A stretch of DNA of 64,000 bases. Source: Thamnaconus septentrionalis. Taxonomy: Eukaryota; Chordata; Actinopteri; Tetraodontiformes; Monacanthidae. A program made the position numbers and the translations under genes. The DNA lies in assembly GCA_009823395.1 (NCBI GenBank), contig CM020515.1:9973989-10037988 (forward strand), in the 5' to 3' direction. A model generated the notes under the pieces. That model worked only from the letters and a program-made list of their open reading frames with translations. It ran no database searches and was not told the origin of the DNA. Below, in pieces: positions 32,008-42,864 of the stretch (its first letter is position 1; each line of letters starts with the position of its first letter).

Positions 32008-32422
32008 ATGGACTTCAAAATTGTACTGTTGCTTCTGACTGTCCAATGGGCAGGTGAATATCTGAAATTGCAAATGTTTTCCATGTGTGAGGCAACCAGA
32101 AGCTATGATTTTCATTGTCTCGGCAGGTGTTGATGGTCAGACTCTGACACAATCTGACTCGGTGGTGAAAAGCCCTGGAGAATCTCACACACTGACCTGT
32201 TCATCCTCTGGATTCACATTCAGCAGCTACTGGATGGTCTGGGTCAGACAGGCTCCTGGAAAAGGACTGGAGTGGATGGCAACACATGGGGGCAGCAGCA
32301 ACGTTTACTACTCTGAGTCATTCAAAGGCCGCTTCACCATCTCCAGAGACGACAGCAGACGTATCTGCAGATGAACAGTCTGAGGACTGAAGATTCTGCT
32401 GTTTATTACTGTGCTAGAGATA
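32008..32422 (+). pseudogene. ighv: VH32, group B pseudogene (7-base deletion in FR3)
   Basis: Leader 32008-32053 and V exon 32127-32422. The frame is open to FR3, then 7 bases of agcagacagcaggtgtatc are missing near 32355, causing a frameshift. CDR1 [11 protein letters not shown]2 HGGSSNV. The heptamer is CATAGTG (32423-32429) and no nonamer lies at the right distance. The octamer is altered (ATGAAAAA 31933-31940). VH45 carries the same lesions. Confidence 0.92.
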
Positions 32423-32429
32423 CATAGTG

Positions 32430-32787
32430 ACACGAAAACCAGAGGCAAAAGTAAGACAAGTTTAAAAGCCAAAGCTTTGTACCATTGTCTTAAAATAAAA
32501 GTCAAATTTCTTCAGAATGCTTGCTTTATGTTGATTTTAGATATGATGATGTCAATTTAATCAGTCTGAGTTGTTGAGAAATCTATATGTCTACAAACTG
32601 AAATCCTGATGAATCAGATCAAATTCAAATTTTCACATTTCTTGAAAAAGATTTCTTGAAAAAAATTTTAATGAAATGAACGGCACGTAATTACAAACTA
32701 AAATAACAAAATATCCGTTGGGCAAAAACTCCGAACAAATACAGCTGAAGAACAAAGGGCCACATGACAACATATATGTGCCTCTCT
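32430..32787. other. Intergenic spacer before VH33
   Basis: Near-identical to 45404-45759; AT-rich, no gene seen. Confidence 0.65.
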
Positions 32788-32893
32788 ATGCAAAGTGAAC
32801 CTCCTTCCTCCTACTATAAAGACCTGGTATCATGCAGTGAGTCTCAGCAGAAGAAGAAGAGAGGCCCCCACTGGACCACCTTCAGTCGTCACC

Positions 32894-33334
32894 ATGTTGT
32901 CTGTAGCTCTGCTGCTGCTGCTGCTGGCTGCCGGATCCAGTGAGTGTCACTGAGGCAGAGACACTGACAGTATGATCAGCTCACACTGAGCACTCACTGT
33001 TAGAACACTGCTTCAATGTTCATGTGTTTTTCCACAGGTGTCAAGTGTGAAACGCTGACTCAGCCGACCTCTGTGACTGTGCAGCCAGGACAACGTCTGA
33101 CCATCAACTGTCAGGTCTCCTATTCTGTCAGTAGCTACTACACAGCTTGGATCAGACAGCCTGCAGGAAAGGGACTGGAGTGGATTGGACAACGTGTTGG
33201 ATCCAGCACATATTACAAAGATTCTCTGAGGAGCCAATTCAGTATCACCTTAGACTCCTCCAGCAACACAGCGACTCTAAATGGACAGAATATGCAGCCT
33301 GGAGACACTGCAGTGTATTACTGTGCCAGATGGT
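32894..33334 (+). CDS. ighv: VH33, group C' heavy variable segment
   Basis: Leader 32894-32939 (MLSVALLLLLLAAGS), V exon 33038-33334. CDR1 YSVSSYY, CDR2 RVGSST, FR3 RSQFSITLDSSSNTATLNGQ. Octamer ATGCAAAG 32788-32795, TATAAA 32815-32820. Signal: CACAGTG 33335-33341, S1 spacer, ACAAAAACC 33364-33372. It is the counterpart of VH46; the two differ in CDR1 and CDR2 although flanks agree closely. Confidence 0.93.
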
Positions 33335-33372
33335 CACAGTGACACAAACCATGAGAGAGCTGAACAAAAACC

Positions 33373-33935
33373 TCCTCAGAGTGACATGAGGCCACCAGAG
33401 GAGGCACTGTGAGACCACAGAAAATAAAGAGAAACCTACAGTTGAGACAATTTAGAGTGTTCAATTGACCTCACATGCATGTTTCTGGATTGTGGGAGGA
33501 AGCCGGAGAACCCGGAGAGAACTCAACTCATCCAGTGACAAACAAATATCACTCTATGTCCACTACTAATGACGTCAACCCAGCAAATGTTTTAGCCATG
33601 TGAATTTGTTGAATTCACCTTTGCATTATAGATCTCTGACAGTAAATTTTAGGTGCAGTAAAAAGACAAAACATTTTAAACACATTGTGAGTGGTTGTCT
33701 GATGTAGGTTTTCCAGTATTGGATTGAAATTGTTTCATGAAGCAGTGCAGACAACTTAAATCATTGCATTTTATATCAGTATATTTCTTGATACACATGA
33801 AAAATAAATGGACAAAGTGCATTTTGAAATGCAATGGATGTCCTGCAACTTGCAAATAAATTCATGAGGCAGTTTTTGTGTGTGCAACACAGACCAATGA
33901 TCTTGTTCTTCATCAAGCACTTGAAGGAGGAGTCA
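33373..33935. other. Intergenic spacer, B'-upstream module with SINE remnant
   Basis: Contains an internally deleted SINE (33446-33531) at the same site as 25366-25618, then the usual B' flank. Confidence 0.7.
33446..33531 (-). mobile_element. SINE remnant (deletion derivative)
   Basis: Only the part from acaatttagagtg to ggagagaac remains. Its right junction (ctcaactcatccagtg) is the same as the 25619 junction, so it seems to descend from the same insertion. Confidence 0.82.
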
Positions 33936-34010
33936 ATGCAAAATCACTTGATCTTCCACCTACTTAATGTGACTGCAGAGAGGAGGACAGAGGACACTCA
34001 GTGTGACACT

Positions 34011-34404
34011 ATGGACGGCAAGACAGGACTGTTGATATTAATTCTCTGCTGGGCAGGTGATGATCATCATGTGTCTTCAGTTTTAACTGTCTTTTAATTT
34101 CAGGTGTGAATAATATTAATTTGTTGTCTCAGCAGGTGTTGATGGTCAGACTCTGGTGGAATCTGAATCAGTGGTTAAACGTCCTGGAGAATCTCACACA
34201 CTGACCTGTTCAGCCTCTGGATTCACATTCAGTAGCTACTGGATGGCCTGGGTCAGACAGGCTCCTGGAAAAGGACTGGAGTGGATCTCATACATCAGCA
34301 GTAGCAGCAGCAGCATCTACTACTCTGACTCAGTCAGAGGCCGCTTCACCATCTCCAGAGTCTGAGGGCTGTAGATTCTGCTGTTTATTACTGTGCCAGA
34401 GACT
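34011..34404 (+). pseudogene. ighv: VH34, group B' pseudogene (37-base deletion in FR3)
   Basis: Leader 34011-34056, V exon 34136-34404. CDR1 [11 protein letters not shown]2 ISSSSSSI (same cassette as VH53). After tccagag at about 34360 a 37-base stretch of FR3 is missing, so the frame meets TGA at once; a second change gives ctgtag instead of ctgaag. Octamer ATGCAAAA 33936-33943. Signal: CACAGTG 34405-34411, S2 spacer, ACAAAAACG 34434-34442; it is still rearrangement-competent in appearance. Confidence 0.91.
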
Positions 34405-34442
34405 CACAGTGACACAGGAACCAGCAACACTGTACAAAAACG

Positions 34443-34884
34443 CAACTCGTCACTCCTCAGTGCCTGCAGAGTCAAACAACCAGAGGGGGCGCCCTTGTTT
34501 CACATGATGGCTGTTAGAGATTTTGTTGACATGCAATTTCTATTACTTTTTAGGGATTTTTTATCAATCATCAAAAAGTTGAGAAAAAAACTTTCAACAA
34601 CAACTGCCTATTTACTGACATCAGTCATTTCACATTGCCAACATATAATTTAAAACAGATATGATGGAAGCTACTGATTTAAATAATTTAACATGCATGT
34701 AGTTTAACATGTGTATGTTCATGCAGAACAGTTTTAAAATTTGTCCTGTAAATAATATGTGAATGTACTAGAGGGGAAAAGTTGTACTTTCATACAGTCA
34801 GTCTTCTCTGAAGTCCTGCAGAGGTTGCATAAATAACCCAATTATGAAAATTCATATGTACCATGTTTCCCCCTCAGAGGAGAC
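34443..34884. other. Intergenic spacer, D-upstream module
   Basis: Same module as 21105-21536; no gene seen. Confidence 0.65.
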
Positions 34885-34984
34885 ATGCAAACTTCCTGTC
34901 TTATAAACAGGAGCTGAGCACAGAACAGTGGAACAGTCACACATTTCTGCTCCGATCAGTGGACACTGCTGTGTTTCTCACAGA

Positions 34985-35424
34985 ATGGAGAGCGCAGTCA
35001 TCAGCAGTTTATTATTCTTACTGACTATTCATGGTGAGATCACTGTTCTGCTACTTCTTCTGTGTGTGTCTGTGTGTGGCTACTTTAATATTCATCACTG
35101 TGTCTTTGCTTCCAGGAGTCTGGAGTGAAATCAAACTGGATCAGTCTCAGTCAGCAGTCAAGAGTCCTGGAGAGACAGTGAGGATGTCCTGCATCATATC
35201 AGGATATAGCATGACAAGCTACTACATTCACTGGGTACGACAGAGGCCAGGAAAAGCTCTGGAGTGGATTGGGAGGATGAACGCTGGTTCAAACTCTGCT
35301 ACCTACGCCAGCTCCTTCCAGAGTCGTTTCAGCATGACTGAAGATGTTCCACGCAGCACTCAGTTCCTCCAGATCAGCAGCCTGACAGCAGAAGATTCTG
35401 CTGTTTACTTCTGTGCTCGACAGA
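34985..35424 (+). CDS. ighv: VH35, group D heavy variable segment
   Basis: Leader 34985-35033, V exon 35116-35424. CDR1 [11 protein letters not shown]2 [10 protein letters not shown]2 [19 protein letters not shown] followed by Gln. Octamer ATGCAAAC 34885-34892, TATAAA 34902-34907. Signal: CACTGTG 35425-35431, 23-base S5 spacer, ACAAAAGCC 35455-35463. Copy of VH54, about 18.07 kb away. Confidence 0.93.
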
Positions 35425-36006
35425 CACTGTGACTGAAAGAAGCTGCACAGCTGCACAAAAGCCTCCAAACAACAACCGCAGCGTCAACTTGAGGAGAATT
35501 TTTTCAAAACATTGTTTTTCATGAAGTAAATTCTCTAGGGTCATGATGTGCATTTGAACACAATAATACAAAAGTAATTATTGTCTGTCCTTAGCTTGAT
35601 CATTTACGATCTGCTGTCAGTCTGAAAAAATGTGAATATGACTTGATTTTTACTCTGTTGGACGTCTCCTATAAATACTTTCAAAGACAAATGGAAACCA
35701 CCACCTACAATGAAAATGTCTGTCAAGGAGAGCAAGGGTTGAACAGTTCCAGCCTCTAAAAGTTTAGATCCAAACATTTTCAACTAATATCTCAATGCAT
35801 ATGAAAGATTTTTTTTGTGTGTCAGTTACCACAATCCAATGCCATTGTGTGATGTAAAGTTATGAAATTTAGCCAGTCAGGACTGTCCCTGATAACATCA
35901 ATGAACCACCTCAATGACTTGAGTCCCCTCATGCCTTAACTAGTGGTGTGAATAGTGACTGACAACATGTCTGACTCTACTCTTATAACCTGTGTGTTTC
36001 TCTCTA

Positions 36007-36014
36007 TGCAAAGT
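36007..36014 (+). promoter_or_regulatory. Orphan C' octamer
   Basis: ATGCAAAG in the C' promoter context (tctctctatgcaaagtgaac), but the TATA box is lost (ctgctaagacc for ctgctataaagacc) and no leader follows before the SINE remnant. Confidence 0.8.
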
Positions 36015-36048
36015 GAACCTCCTACGTCCTGCTAAGACCTTCAAAAGA

Positions 36049-36181
36049 GTTCATCACAGGGCCACATAGAAACAAACAACCATTCACACTCACATGCACA
36101 CCTACGGACAATTTAGAGTGTTCAATTGACCTCACATGCATGTTTCTGGATTGTGGGAGGAAGCCGGAGAACCCGGAGAGA
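36049..36181 (-). mobile_element. SINE remnant (deletion derivative)
   Basis: From gttcatcacagggccac to ggagagaac; the right edge is shared with 25366-25618, the left edge joins the orphan C' promoter. Confidence 0.85.
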
Positions 36182-36675
36182 ACTCAACTCATCCAGTGAC
36201 AAACAAATATCACTCTATGTCCACTACTAATGGCGTCAACCCAGGAAAAATGTTTTAGCCACTGAATTTGTTGAATTCACCTTTGCATTATAGATCTCTG
36301 ACAGTAAATTTTAGGTGCAGTAAAAAGACAAAACATTTTAAACACATTGTGAGTGGTTGTCTAATGAAGTTTTTCCAGTATTGGATTGAAATTGTTTCAT
36401 GTAGCAGTGCACACAACTTAAATCATTGCATTTTTATATCAATATATTTCTTGATACACATGAAAAATAAATGGACAAAGGGCGTATTGAAATGCAATGG
36501 GTATGCTGCAACTTGCAAATAAACTCAATGGGGCAGTTTTTGTGTGTGCAACACAGGCTGATGATCTTGTTCTTCATCAAGCACTTGAAGGAGGAGTCAA
36601 TGCAAAACTCACTTGATCTTCCACCTACTTAATGTGACTGCAGAGAGGAGGGCAGAGGACACTCAGTGTGACACC

Positions 36676-37106
36676 ATGGACGGCAAGACAGGACTGTTGA
36701 TATTAATTCTCTGCTGGGCAGGTGATGATCATCATGTGTCTTCACTTTGACCTGACTTCTGATTTCAGGCTCAAATAATATTTCTGGATGTCTTTAGCAG
36801 GTGTTGATGGTCAGACTCTGGTGGAATCTGACCCAGTGGTTAAACGTCCTGGAGAATCTCACAGACTGACCTGTTCAGCCTCTGGATTCACACTCAGCAG
36901 CTACTGGATGGCCTGGGTCAGACAGGCTCCTGGAAAAGGACTGGAGTGGATCGCAACCCATGGTGGTGGCAGCAGCTACATCTACTACTCTGACTCAGTC
37001 AGAGGCCGCTTCACCATCTCCAGAGACAACAGCAGACAGCAGCTGTATCTGCAGATGAACAGTCTGAGCACGGAAGATTCTGCTGTTTATTACTGTGCCA
37101 GAGACC
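36676..37106 (+). CDS. ighv: VH36, group B' heavy variable segment
   Basis: Leader 36676-36721 ([16 protein letters not shown]), V exon 36801-37106. FR1 [21 protein letters not shown]1 [11 protein letters not shown]2 [10 protein letters not shown]3 [19 protein letters not shown]. Octamer ATGCAAAA 36600-36607. Signal: CACAGTG 37107-37113, 23-base S3 spacer, ACAAAAACC 37137-37145. Counterpart of VH55. Confidence 0.94.
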
Positions 37107-37145
37107 CACAGTGACTGGGGTTGGTTGAGCAGCTGTACAAAAACC

Positions 37146-37717
37146 CACACAGTGTTGTTTTGCAATAGGCCTTCATGATGAATTTTCTCAATATATATTA
37201 TTCAAGATAATAATGAATTCAAAGCCCTTTGTCATCTACACTAGATTTTACCAAAAAGAAAAAAAGTACAAACATCATTGACGAAAACCGGCGCTTTTTA
37301 CTCCTGTCACAGCTTTAATTAAGTGGCTATAAAAGGTGAATGGATGGTCATGTGGCATTTCTGAACAACCATCACATCTAAGGCTTCCAACACAACGTGA
37401 GATAAAAATCACATGAACTAGATAAGTTAAAAACTATTTCAAACACTTTTAAAAGTCTTCGGGGACTAAAGAATACTTATATTATTTTGTTTTTTTTATT
37501 TTATTGTTTTTAAAAGGGCATATATGACACTAGAAGTTCTGATCTAAATTTAAATGTATCCATATTTATGTTAATCATGTTTTTATATATAATTTTCGTT
37601 CATTTGTCATTTTAATCAATCATTCTTGTCAAGTCGTTTATAAAATGAAACACATTTGATTTTTTATGGTTTCTCATATATTTTTCTTTAAAACAAAAGA
37701 TCGAAGAAAAGGATTCT
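37146..37717. other. Intergenic spacer, C-upstream module
   Basis: AT-rich flank as at 26534-27088; no gene seen. Confidence 0.65.
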
Positions 37718-37806
37718 ATGCAAACTCAGCTACCTTCCTCCTCCTCTTCCTCTGCTATAAAAACTTCACATCAAGCTCTCAGACTTCACAGCACTTCAGT
37801 CTCATC

Positions 37807-38236
37807 ATGAACATGTTCTCTGTGGCTCTGCTGCTGCTGCTGGCAGCTGATTGTGAGTAACTGCATCTGATGCAGTCCCACTTTTTCTGATGCTGACTGA
37901 TTTTCATTCAGCATGACGTTTTTCTCATTGCAACAGGTGTCAAGTGTGAAACGTTGACTCAACCAGCCTCTGTGACTGTGCAGCCAGGACAACGTCTGAC
38001 CATCAACTGTCAGGTCTCCTATTCTGTCAGCAGCTATGGCACTAACTGGATCAGACAGCCTGCAGGAAAGGGACTGGAGTGGATTGGATATAGCTGTTCT
38101 GGATGCACAGCATATTACAAAGATTCTCTGAGGAGCCAGTTCAGTATCACTGTTGACTCCTCCAGCAAAACAGTGACTCTCAGTGGACAGAATATGCAGC
38201 CTGGAGACACTGCAGTGTATTACTGTGCCAGAGACC
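37807..38236 (+). CDS. ighv: VH37, group C heavy variable segment with CxxC in CDR2
   Basis: Leader 37807-37852 (MNMFSVALLLLLAAD), V exon 37937-38236. CDR1 YSVSSYG, CDR2 SCSGCTA with Cys-Ser-Gly-Cys, FR3 RSQFSITVDSSSKTVTLSGQ. The CDR2-to-FR3 stretch resembles C' gene VH23 more than its own group. Octamer ATGCAAAC 37718-37725, TATA from 37756. Signal: CACAGTG 38237-38243, S4 spacer, ACAAAAACT 38267-38275. Confidence 0.93.
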
Positions 38237-38275
38237 CACAGTGATGAACGAAAGCAGACGCGTCCTACAAAAACT

Positions 38276-38666
38276 CTGTTGAGCTTTTCCCACACAATGT
38301 CCAACAGAGGGCAGTAGAACACATGCAGTCAGTCGGGACAGAAGACGGGATGCTCATCATGCTGTGGGGCTGTGACTTCCTGTCTCTCAGCTGCACCAAC
38401 TTCTTTTGCCACAACGACAAAAATATTGACAAGAGTTCTATTTTGGTCTTCAACCACAGGAATTGATATGATAATAGACACTACAATAAATGATTTAAAT
38501 TAAACAGGTAAAGTATGTATCAACGCCATCTTCACTGAACAATAAATTCAAAACTGAATGGAAAAATAATTGAGGTCAAAATCATTGTGGCCGCATTAAT
38601 ATAATGATTTAAATTTTCTGTCTGTCCAGACACATCGAAGGTATTTCCACCGAGGGGGAGGAGTTA
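38276..38666. other. Intergenic spacer, A-upstream module
   Basis: Same module as 23283-23672; no gene seen. Confidence 0.65.
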
Positions 38667-38762
38667 ATGCAAATCTCTGGTGTCTTCATCTCTACATATG
38701 TGTTGCTGAGATCAAATCACTGGCAGTCGCACTGCAGACTGGACAGAGACAACTGTTTAAAA

Positions 38763-39201
38763 ATGACCAGAGCTGATTATTTAGTTGTTTTGCTCATTAT
38801 GTCTGTTTACTGGGCAGGTAAGATTGTTTGTTGTTTGTTACTTTCTCACTTGTTTACTCAGCTGGATGACACTAACAAGCTGTTTAAATGTTTTTTAGGT
38901 GGTGAGGGCCAAACCTTGACTGAGTCTGAATCAGTGGCTAAAACACCTGGAGACTCTCACAGGCTGACCTGCACTTATTCAGGGTTTAGTGGTGATATCA
39001 ATGCTGCTTGGATCAGACAGGCTGCTGGAAAAGGACTGGAGTGGATTGCCTGGATTGAATATGATGATGACCGAAAATTCTACTCTGACTCAGTCAGTGG
39101 CCGCTTTACTGCTTCCAGAGACAACAGCAGAAAGCAGGTGTATCTGCAGATGAACAGTCTGAGGACTGAAGATTCTGCTGTTTATTACTGTGCCAGTGAG
39201 C
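38763..39201 (+). CDS. ighv: VH38, group A heavy variable segment
   Basis: Leader 38763-38817, V exon 38899-39201. CDR1 [10 protein letters not shown]2 [15 protein letters not shown]2 IEYDDDRK, then [15 protein letters not shown] with two unusual FR3 residues. The end is YYCAS in place of YYCAR. Octamer ATGCAAAT 38667-38674. Signal: CACAGTG 39202-39208, S2 spacer, ACAAAAACA 39231-39239. Confidence 0.92.
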
Positions 39202-39239
39202 CACAGTGACACAGGAACCAGCAACACTGTACAAAAACA

Positions 39240-39677
39240 CAACACGTCAGTCCTCTATTCCTGCAGAGTGAAACAACCAGAGGGGGCGCCCTTGTTTCAC
39301 ATGATGGCTGTTAGAGATTTTGTTGACAGTGCACTTGCTATTACTTTTTAGGGAATTTTTATCAATCATCAAAAAGTTGAAAAAAAAACTTTAACAACAA
39401 CTGCCTATTTACTGACATCAGTCATTTTACATTGCCAACATATAATTTAAAACAGATATGATGGAAGCTACTGATTTAAATAATTTAACATGCATGTAGT
39501 TTAACATGTGGATGTTCATGCAGAACAGTTTAGAAAATCTTTAAATAATATGTGAATGTACTAGAGGGGAAAAGTTGTACTTTCATACAGTCAGTCTTCT
39601 CTAAAGTCCTGCAGAGGTTGCATAAATAACCCAATTATGAAAATTCATATGTACCATGTTTCCCCCTCAGAGGAGAC
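39240..39677. other. Intergenic spacer, D-upstream module
   Basis: Same module as 21105-21536; no gene seen. Confidence 0.65.
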
Positions 39678-39777
39678 ATGCAAACTTCCTGTCTTATAAA
39701 CAGGAGCTGAGCACAGAACAGTGGAACAGTCACACATTTCTGCTCCGATCAGTGGACACTGCTGTGTTTCTCACAGA

Positions 39778-40217
39778 ATGGAGAGTGCAGTCATCAGCAG
39801 TTTATTATTCTTACTGACTATTCATGGTGAGATCACTGTTCTGCTACTTCTTCTGTGTGTGTCTGTGTGTGGCTACTTAAATATTCATCACTGTGTCTTT
39901 GCTTCCAGGAGTCTGGAGTGAAATCAAACTGGATCAGTCTCAGTCAGCAGTCAAGAGTCCTGGAGAGACAGTGAGGATGTCCTGCATCATATCAGGGTTT
40001 CAAATGACAAGCTACTACATTCACTGGATACGACAGAGGCCAGGAAAAGCTCTGGAGTGGATTGGGAGGATGAACGCTGGTTCAAACTCTGCTACCTACG
40101 CCAGCTCCTTCCAGAGTCGTTTCAGCATGACTGAAGATGTTCCACGCAGCACTCAGTTCCTCCAGATCAGCAGCCTGACAGCAGAAGATTCTGCTGTTTA
40201 CTTCTGTGCTCGAGATG
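39778..40217 (+). CDS. ighv: VH39, group D heavy variable segment
   Basis: Leader 39778-39826, V exon 39909-40217. CDR1 [10 protein letters not shown]2 [17 protein letters not shown]2 [14 protein letters not shown]. Octamer ATGCAAAC 39678-39685. Signal: CACTGTG 40218-40224, S5 spacer, nonamer ACAAAACCT 40248-40256, one A shorter than in VH22. Confidence 0.92.
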
Positions 40218-40416
40218 CACTGTGACTGAAAGAAGCTGCACAGCTGCACAAAACCTCAAACAACAACACATAGCGTCAACTTGAGGAGAGTTTTTCAAAA
40301 CATTGTTTTTCATGAAGTAAATTCTCTAGGGTCATGATGTGCATTTGAACACAATCATACAAAAGTAATTATTGTCTTCCTTTAGTTTGATCATTTACGA
40401 TCTGCTGTCAGTCTGA

Positions 40417-40607
40417 AGCTTGGATCAGACAGCCTGCAGGAAAAGGACTGGAGTGGATCGGCAGTGCTGTTCCATCCAGCACATATTACAAAGATTCTCT
40501 GAGGAGTCAGTTCAGTATCACCTTAGACTCCTCCAGGAAGACAGTGACTCTCAGTGGACAGAATATGCAGCCTGGAGACACTGCAGTGTATTACTGTGCC
40601 AGAGACC
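40417..40607 (+). pseudogene. ighv: VH40, 5'-truncated group C relic fused to group D flank
   Basis: The D-downstream flank runs to gtcagtctga and changes at about 40417 into a group C V exon in FR2 (agcttggatcagacagcc). CDR2 (AVPSST, as in VH27), FR3 and YYCAR are intact. Signal: CACAGTG 40608-40614, S1 spacer, ACAAAAACC 40637-40645. There is no promoter, leader, FR1 or CDR1. The downstream flank equals that of VH20. Confidence 0.9.
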
Positions 40608-40645
40608 CACAGTGACACAAACCATGAGAGAGCTGAACAAAAACC

Positions 40646-41197
40646 CCTCAGAGTTACATGAAGCCACCAGAGGAGGCGCTCTGAGACCACACAAAAGCAA
40701 AAGTACAATTCTTCAATCCAAACAATGACACACAGATATCACTCTATGTCCTTTATTAATGCAATCAACCCAATAAAAAGTTTTAGCCAGTGAATTGTGT
40801 GTATTCTCCTTTGCATTGCTGATGTCTAACAACACATTTAATTATAGTAAAAGCAACACACCTCAAACACACTGAGTGGTTGTCTGATGAAGATACTCCA
40901 GGATTGGGTAAAAAGTGTTTCATGTTGCAGTGCAGACAACTTGACTCAATGCATTTTCATATATTAATATATTATTGACACACTACCCTGAACAGGAATA
41001 AGCGGGTATAGAAGATGAATGAATGAATGAATATTGACACACTTGAAAAATAAATGGGCAAAGCACATTTTGAAACACACCTGATCCTGAAACTTGCTTA
41101 AAAAAAACAAAAACAAAAAAAACTCATGGGGCAGTTTTTGTGTGGGGAACACTGACTGATGATCTTGGTCTTCATCAAGCACTTGAAGGAGGAGTCA
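40646..41197. other. Intergenic spacer, B-upstream module with SINE tail
   Basis: Copy of 20092-20545 with a 47-base SINE-tail insertion at 40985-41031. Confidence 0.72.
40985..41031 (+). mobile_element. Minimal SINE tail, 47 bases
   Basis: accctgaacaggaataagcg to (GAAT)n only. Target-site duplication TATTGACACACT at 40973-40984 and 41032-41043. The paralogous empty site is readable near 20380-20395. Confidence 0.9.
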
Positions 41198-41273
41198 ATG
41201 CAAAACTCACTTGATCTTCCACCTACTTAATGTGACTGCAGAGAGGAGGACAGAGGACACCCAGTCTGACACG

Positions 41274-41718
41274 ATGGACTACAGGACAGGATTGCTGGTT
41301 TTTACTATCTGCTTGTCAGGTGATGATCATTATTGGTCTGCATTCTGTTTGCCTTGTGCACAGTTTGACTAGAAATGAAATAATCTTGGATCACATCTTC
41401 TTGTCTCAGCAGGTGTTGATGGTCAGACTCTGACACAATCTGACTCTGTGGTTAAACATCCTGGAGGATCTCACTCACTGACCTGTTCAGCCTCTGGATT
41501 CACATTCAGCAGCTACTGGATGGCTTGGGTCAGACAGGCTCCTGGAAAAGGACTGGAGTGGATGGCCTTGATAAATCCCAATGGTGGCAGTACTTACTAC
41601 TCTGACTCAGTCAGAGGCCGCTTCACCATCTCCAGAGACAACAGCAGACAGCAGCTGTATCTGCAGATGAACAGTCTGAGCACTGAAGATTCTGCTGTTT
41701 ATTACTGTGCCAGAGACT
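41274..41718 (+). CDS. ighv: VH41, group B heavy variable segment
   Basis: Leader 41274-41319 ([16 protein letters not shown]), V exon 41413-41718. FR1 [23 protein letters not shown]1 [11 protein letters not shown]2 [10 protein letters not shown]3 [10 protein letters not shown]. Octamer ATGCAAAA 41198-41205. Signal: CACAGTG 41719-41725, 23-base S3 spacer, ACAAAAACC 41749-41757. Upstream it matches VH21; downstream it matches the B' genes VH26, VH36 and VH55. Confidence 0.93.
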
Positions 41719-41757
41719 CACAGTGACTGGGGTTGGTTGAGCAGCTGTACAAAAACC

Positions 41758-42314
41758 CACACACAGTGTTGTTTTGCAATAGGCCTTCATGATGAATTTC
41801 CTCAATATATATTATTCAAGATAATAATGAATTCAAAGCCCTTTGTCATCTACACTGGATTTTACTAAAAAAATAAAATAAATAAAAAGTACAAACATCA
41901 TTGAGAAAAACAGGTGCTTTCTTTCCTGTCACAGCTTTAATTAAGTGGCTATAAAAGGTGGATGGATGGTCATGTGGAATTTCTGAACAACCATCACATC
42001 TAAGGCATCCAACACAACGTGAGTTAAATGACATGAACAAGATAAGTTAAAAACAATTTCAAACACTTCTAAAAGTCTTATATTATTTTTTTTATTTTAT
42101 TGTTTTTAAAAGGCCATATATGACACTAGAAGTTCTGATCTAAATTCCAATTTATCCATATTTATGTTAATCATGTTTTTATATGTAATTTTACTTAATT
42201 TGTCATTTTAATCAATCATTCTTGTCAAGTGGTTTATAGAATGAAACACATTTGATTTTTTTATGCTTTCTCATATATTTTTCTTTAAAACAAAAGATAT
42301 AAGAAAAGGATTCT
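41758..42314. other. Intergenic spacer, C-upstream module
   Basis: As at 26534-27088; no gene seen. Confidence 0.65.
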
Positions 42315-42403
42315 ATGCAAACTCAGCGACCTTCCTCCTCCTCTTCCTCAGCTATAAAAACTTCACATCCAGCTCTCAGAGCTCACATCACTTCAGTCTC
42401 ATC

Positions 42404-42825
42404 ATGACCATGTTCTCTGTGGCTCTGCTGCTGCTGCTGGCAGCTGATTGTGAGTAACCACATCTGATGCAGTCCCACTTTTTCTGATGCTGACTGTTTT
42501 TCAACATGACGTTTTTCTCATTGCAACAGGTGTCAAGTGTGAAACGTTGACACAACCAGCCTCTGTGACTGTGCAGCCAGGACAAAGTCTGACCATCAAC
42601 TGTCAGGTCTCCTATTCACTCAGCAGCTACTACACAGCTTGGATCAGACAGCCTGCAGGGAAAGGACTGGAGTGGATTGGGATGAAATATACTGGAGGGA
42701 CACATTTCAAAGATTCTCTGAGGAGCCAGTTCAGTATCACCTTAGACTCCTCCAGCAAAACAGTGACTCTCAGTGGACAGAATATGCAGCCTGGAGACAC
42801 TGCAGTGTATTACTGTGCCAGAGAC
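42404..42825 (+). CDS. ighv: VH42, group C heavy variable segment
   Basis: Leader 42404-42449, V exon 42530-42825. CDR1 YSLSSYY, CDR2 KYTGGT followed by HFKDSL (Phe for Tyr), the same cassette as VH52. Octamer ATGCAAAC 42315-42322, TATA from 42353. Signal: CACAGTG 42826-42832, S4 spacer, ACAAAAACT 42856-42864. The coding end is one base shorter (GAGAC), so the germline frame reads through the heptamer. Confidence 0.93.
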
Positions 42826-42864
42826 CACAGTGATGAACGAAAGCAGACGCGTCCTACAAAAACT

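Larger units (their letters stand above)
35464..36599. other. Intergenic spacer with orphan promoter and SINE remnant
   Basis: C'-upstream module, an orphan C' promoter (36007-36014), a SINE remnant (36049-36181), then the B'-upstream module. A C' gene appears to have been deleted between promoter and SINE. Matched by 53525-54659. Confidence 0.72.

Noticed and set aside
34136..34365. VH34 as an intact gene
   Set aside because: The frame is open only to FR3, where 37 bases are missing and a stop follows.
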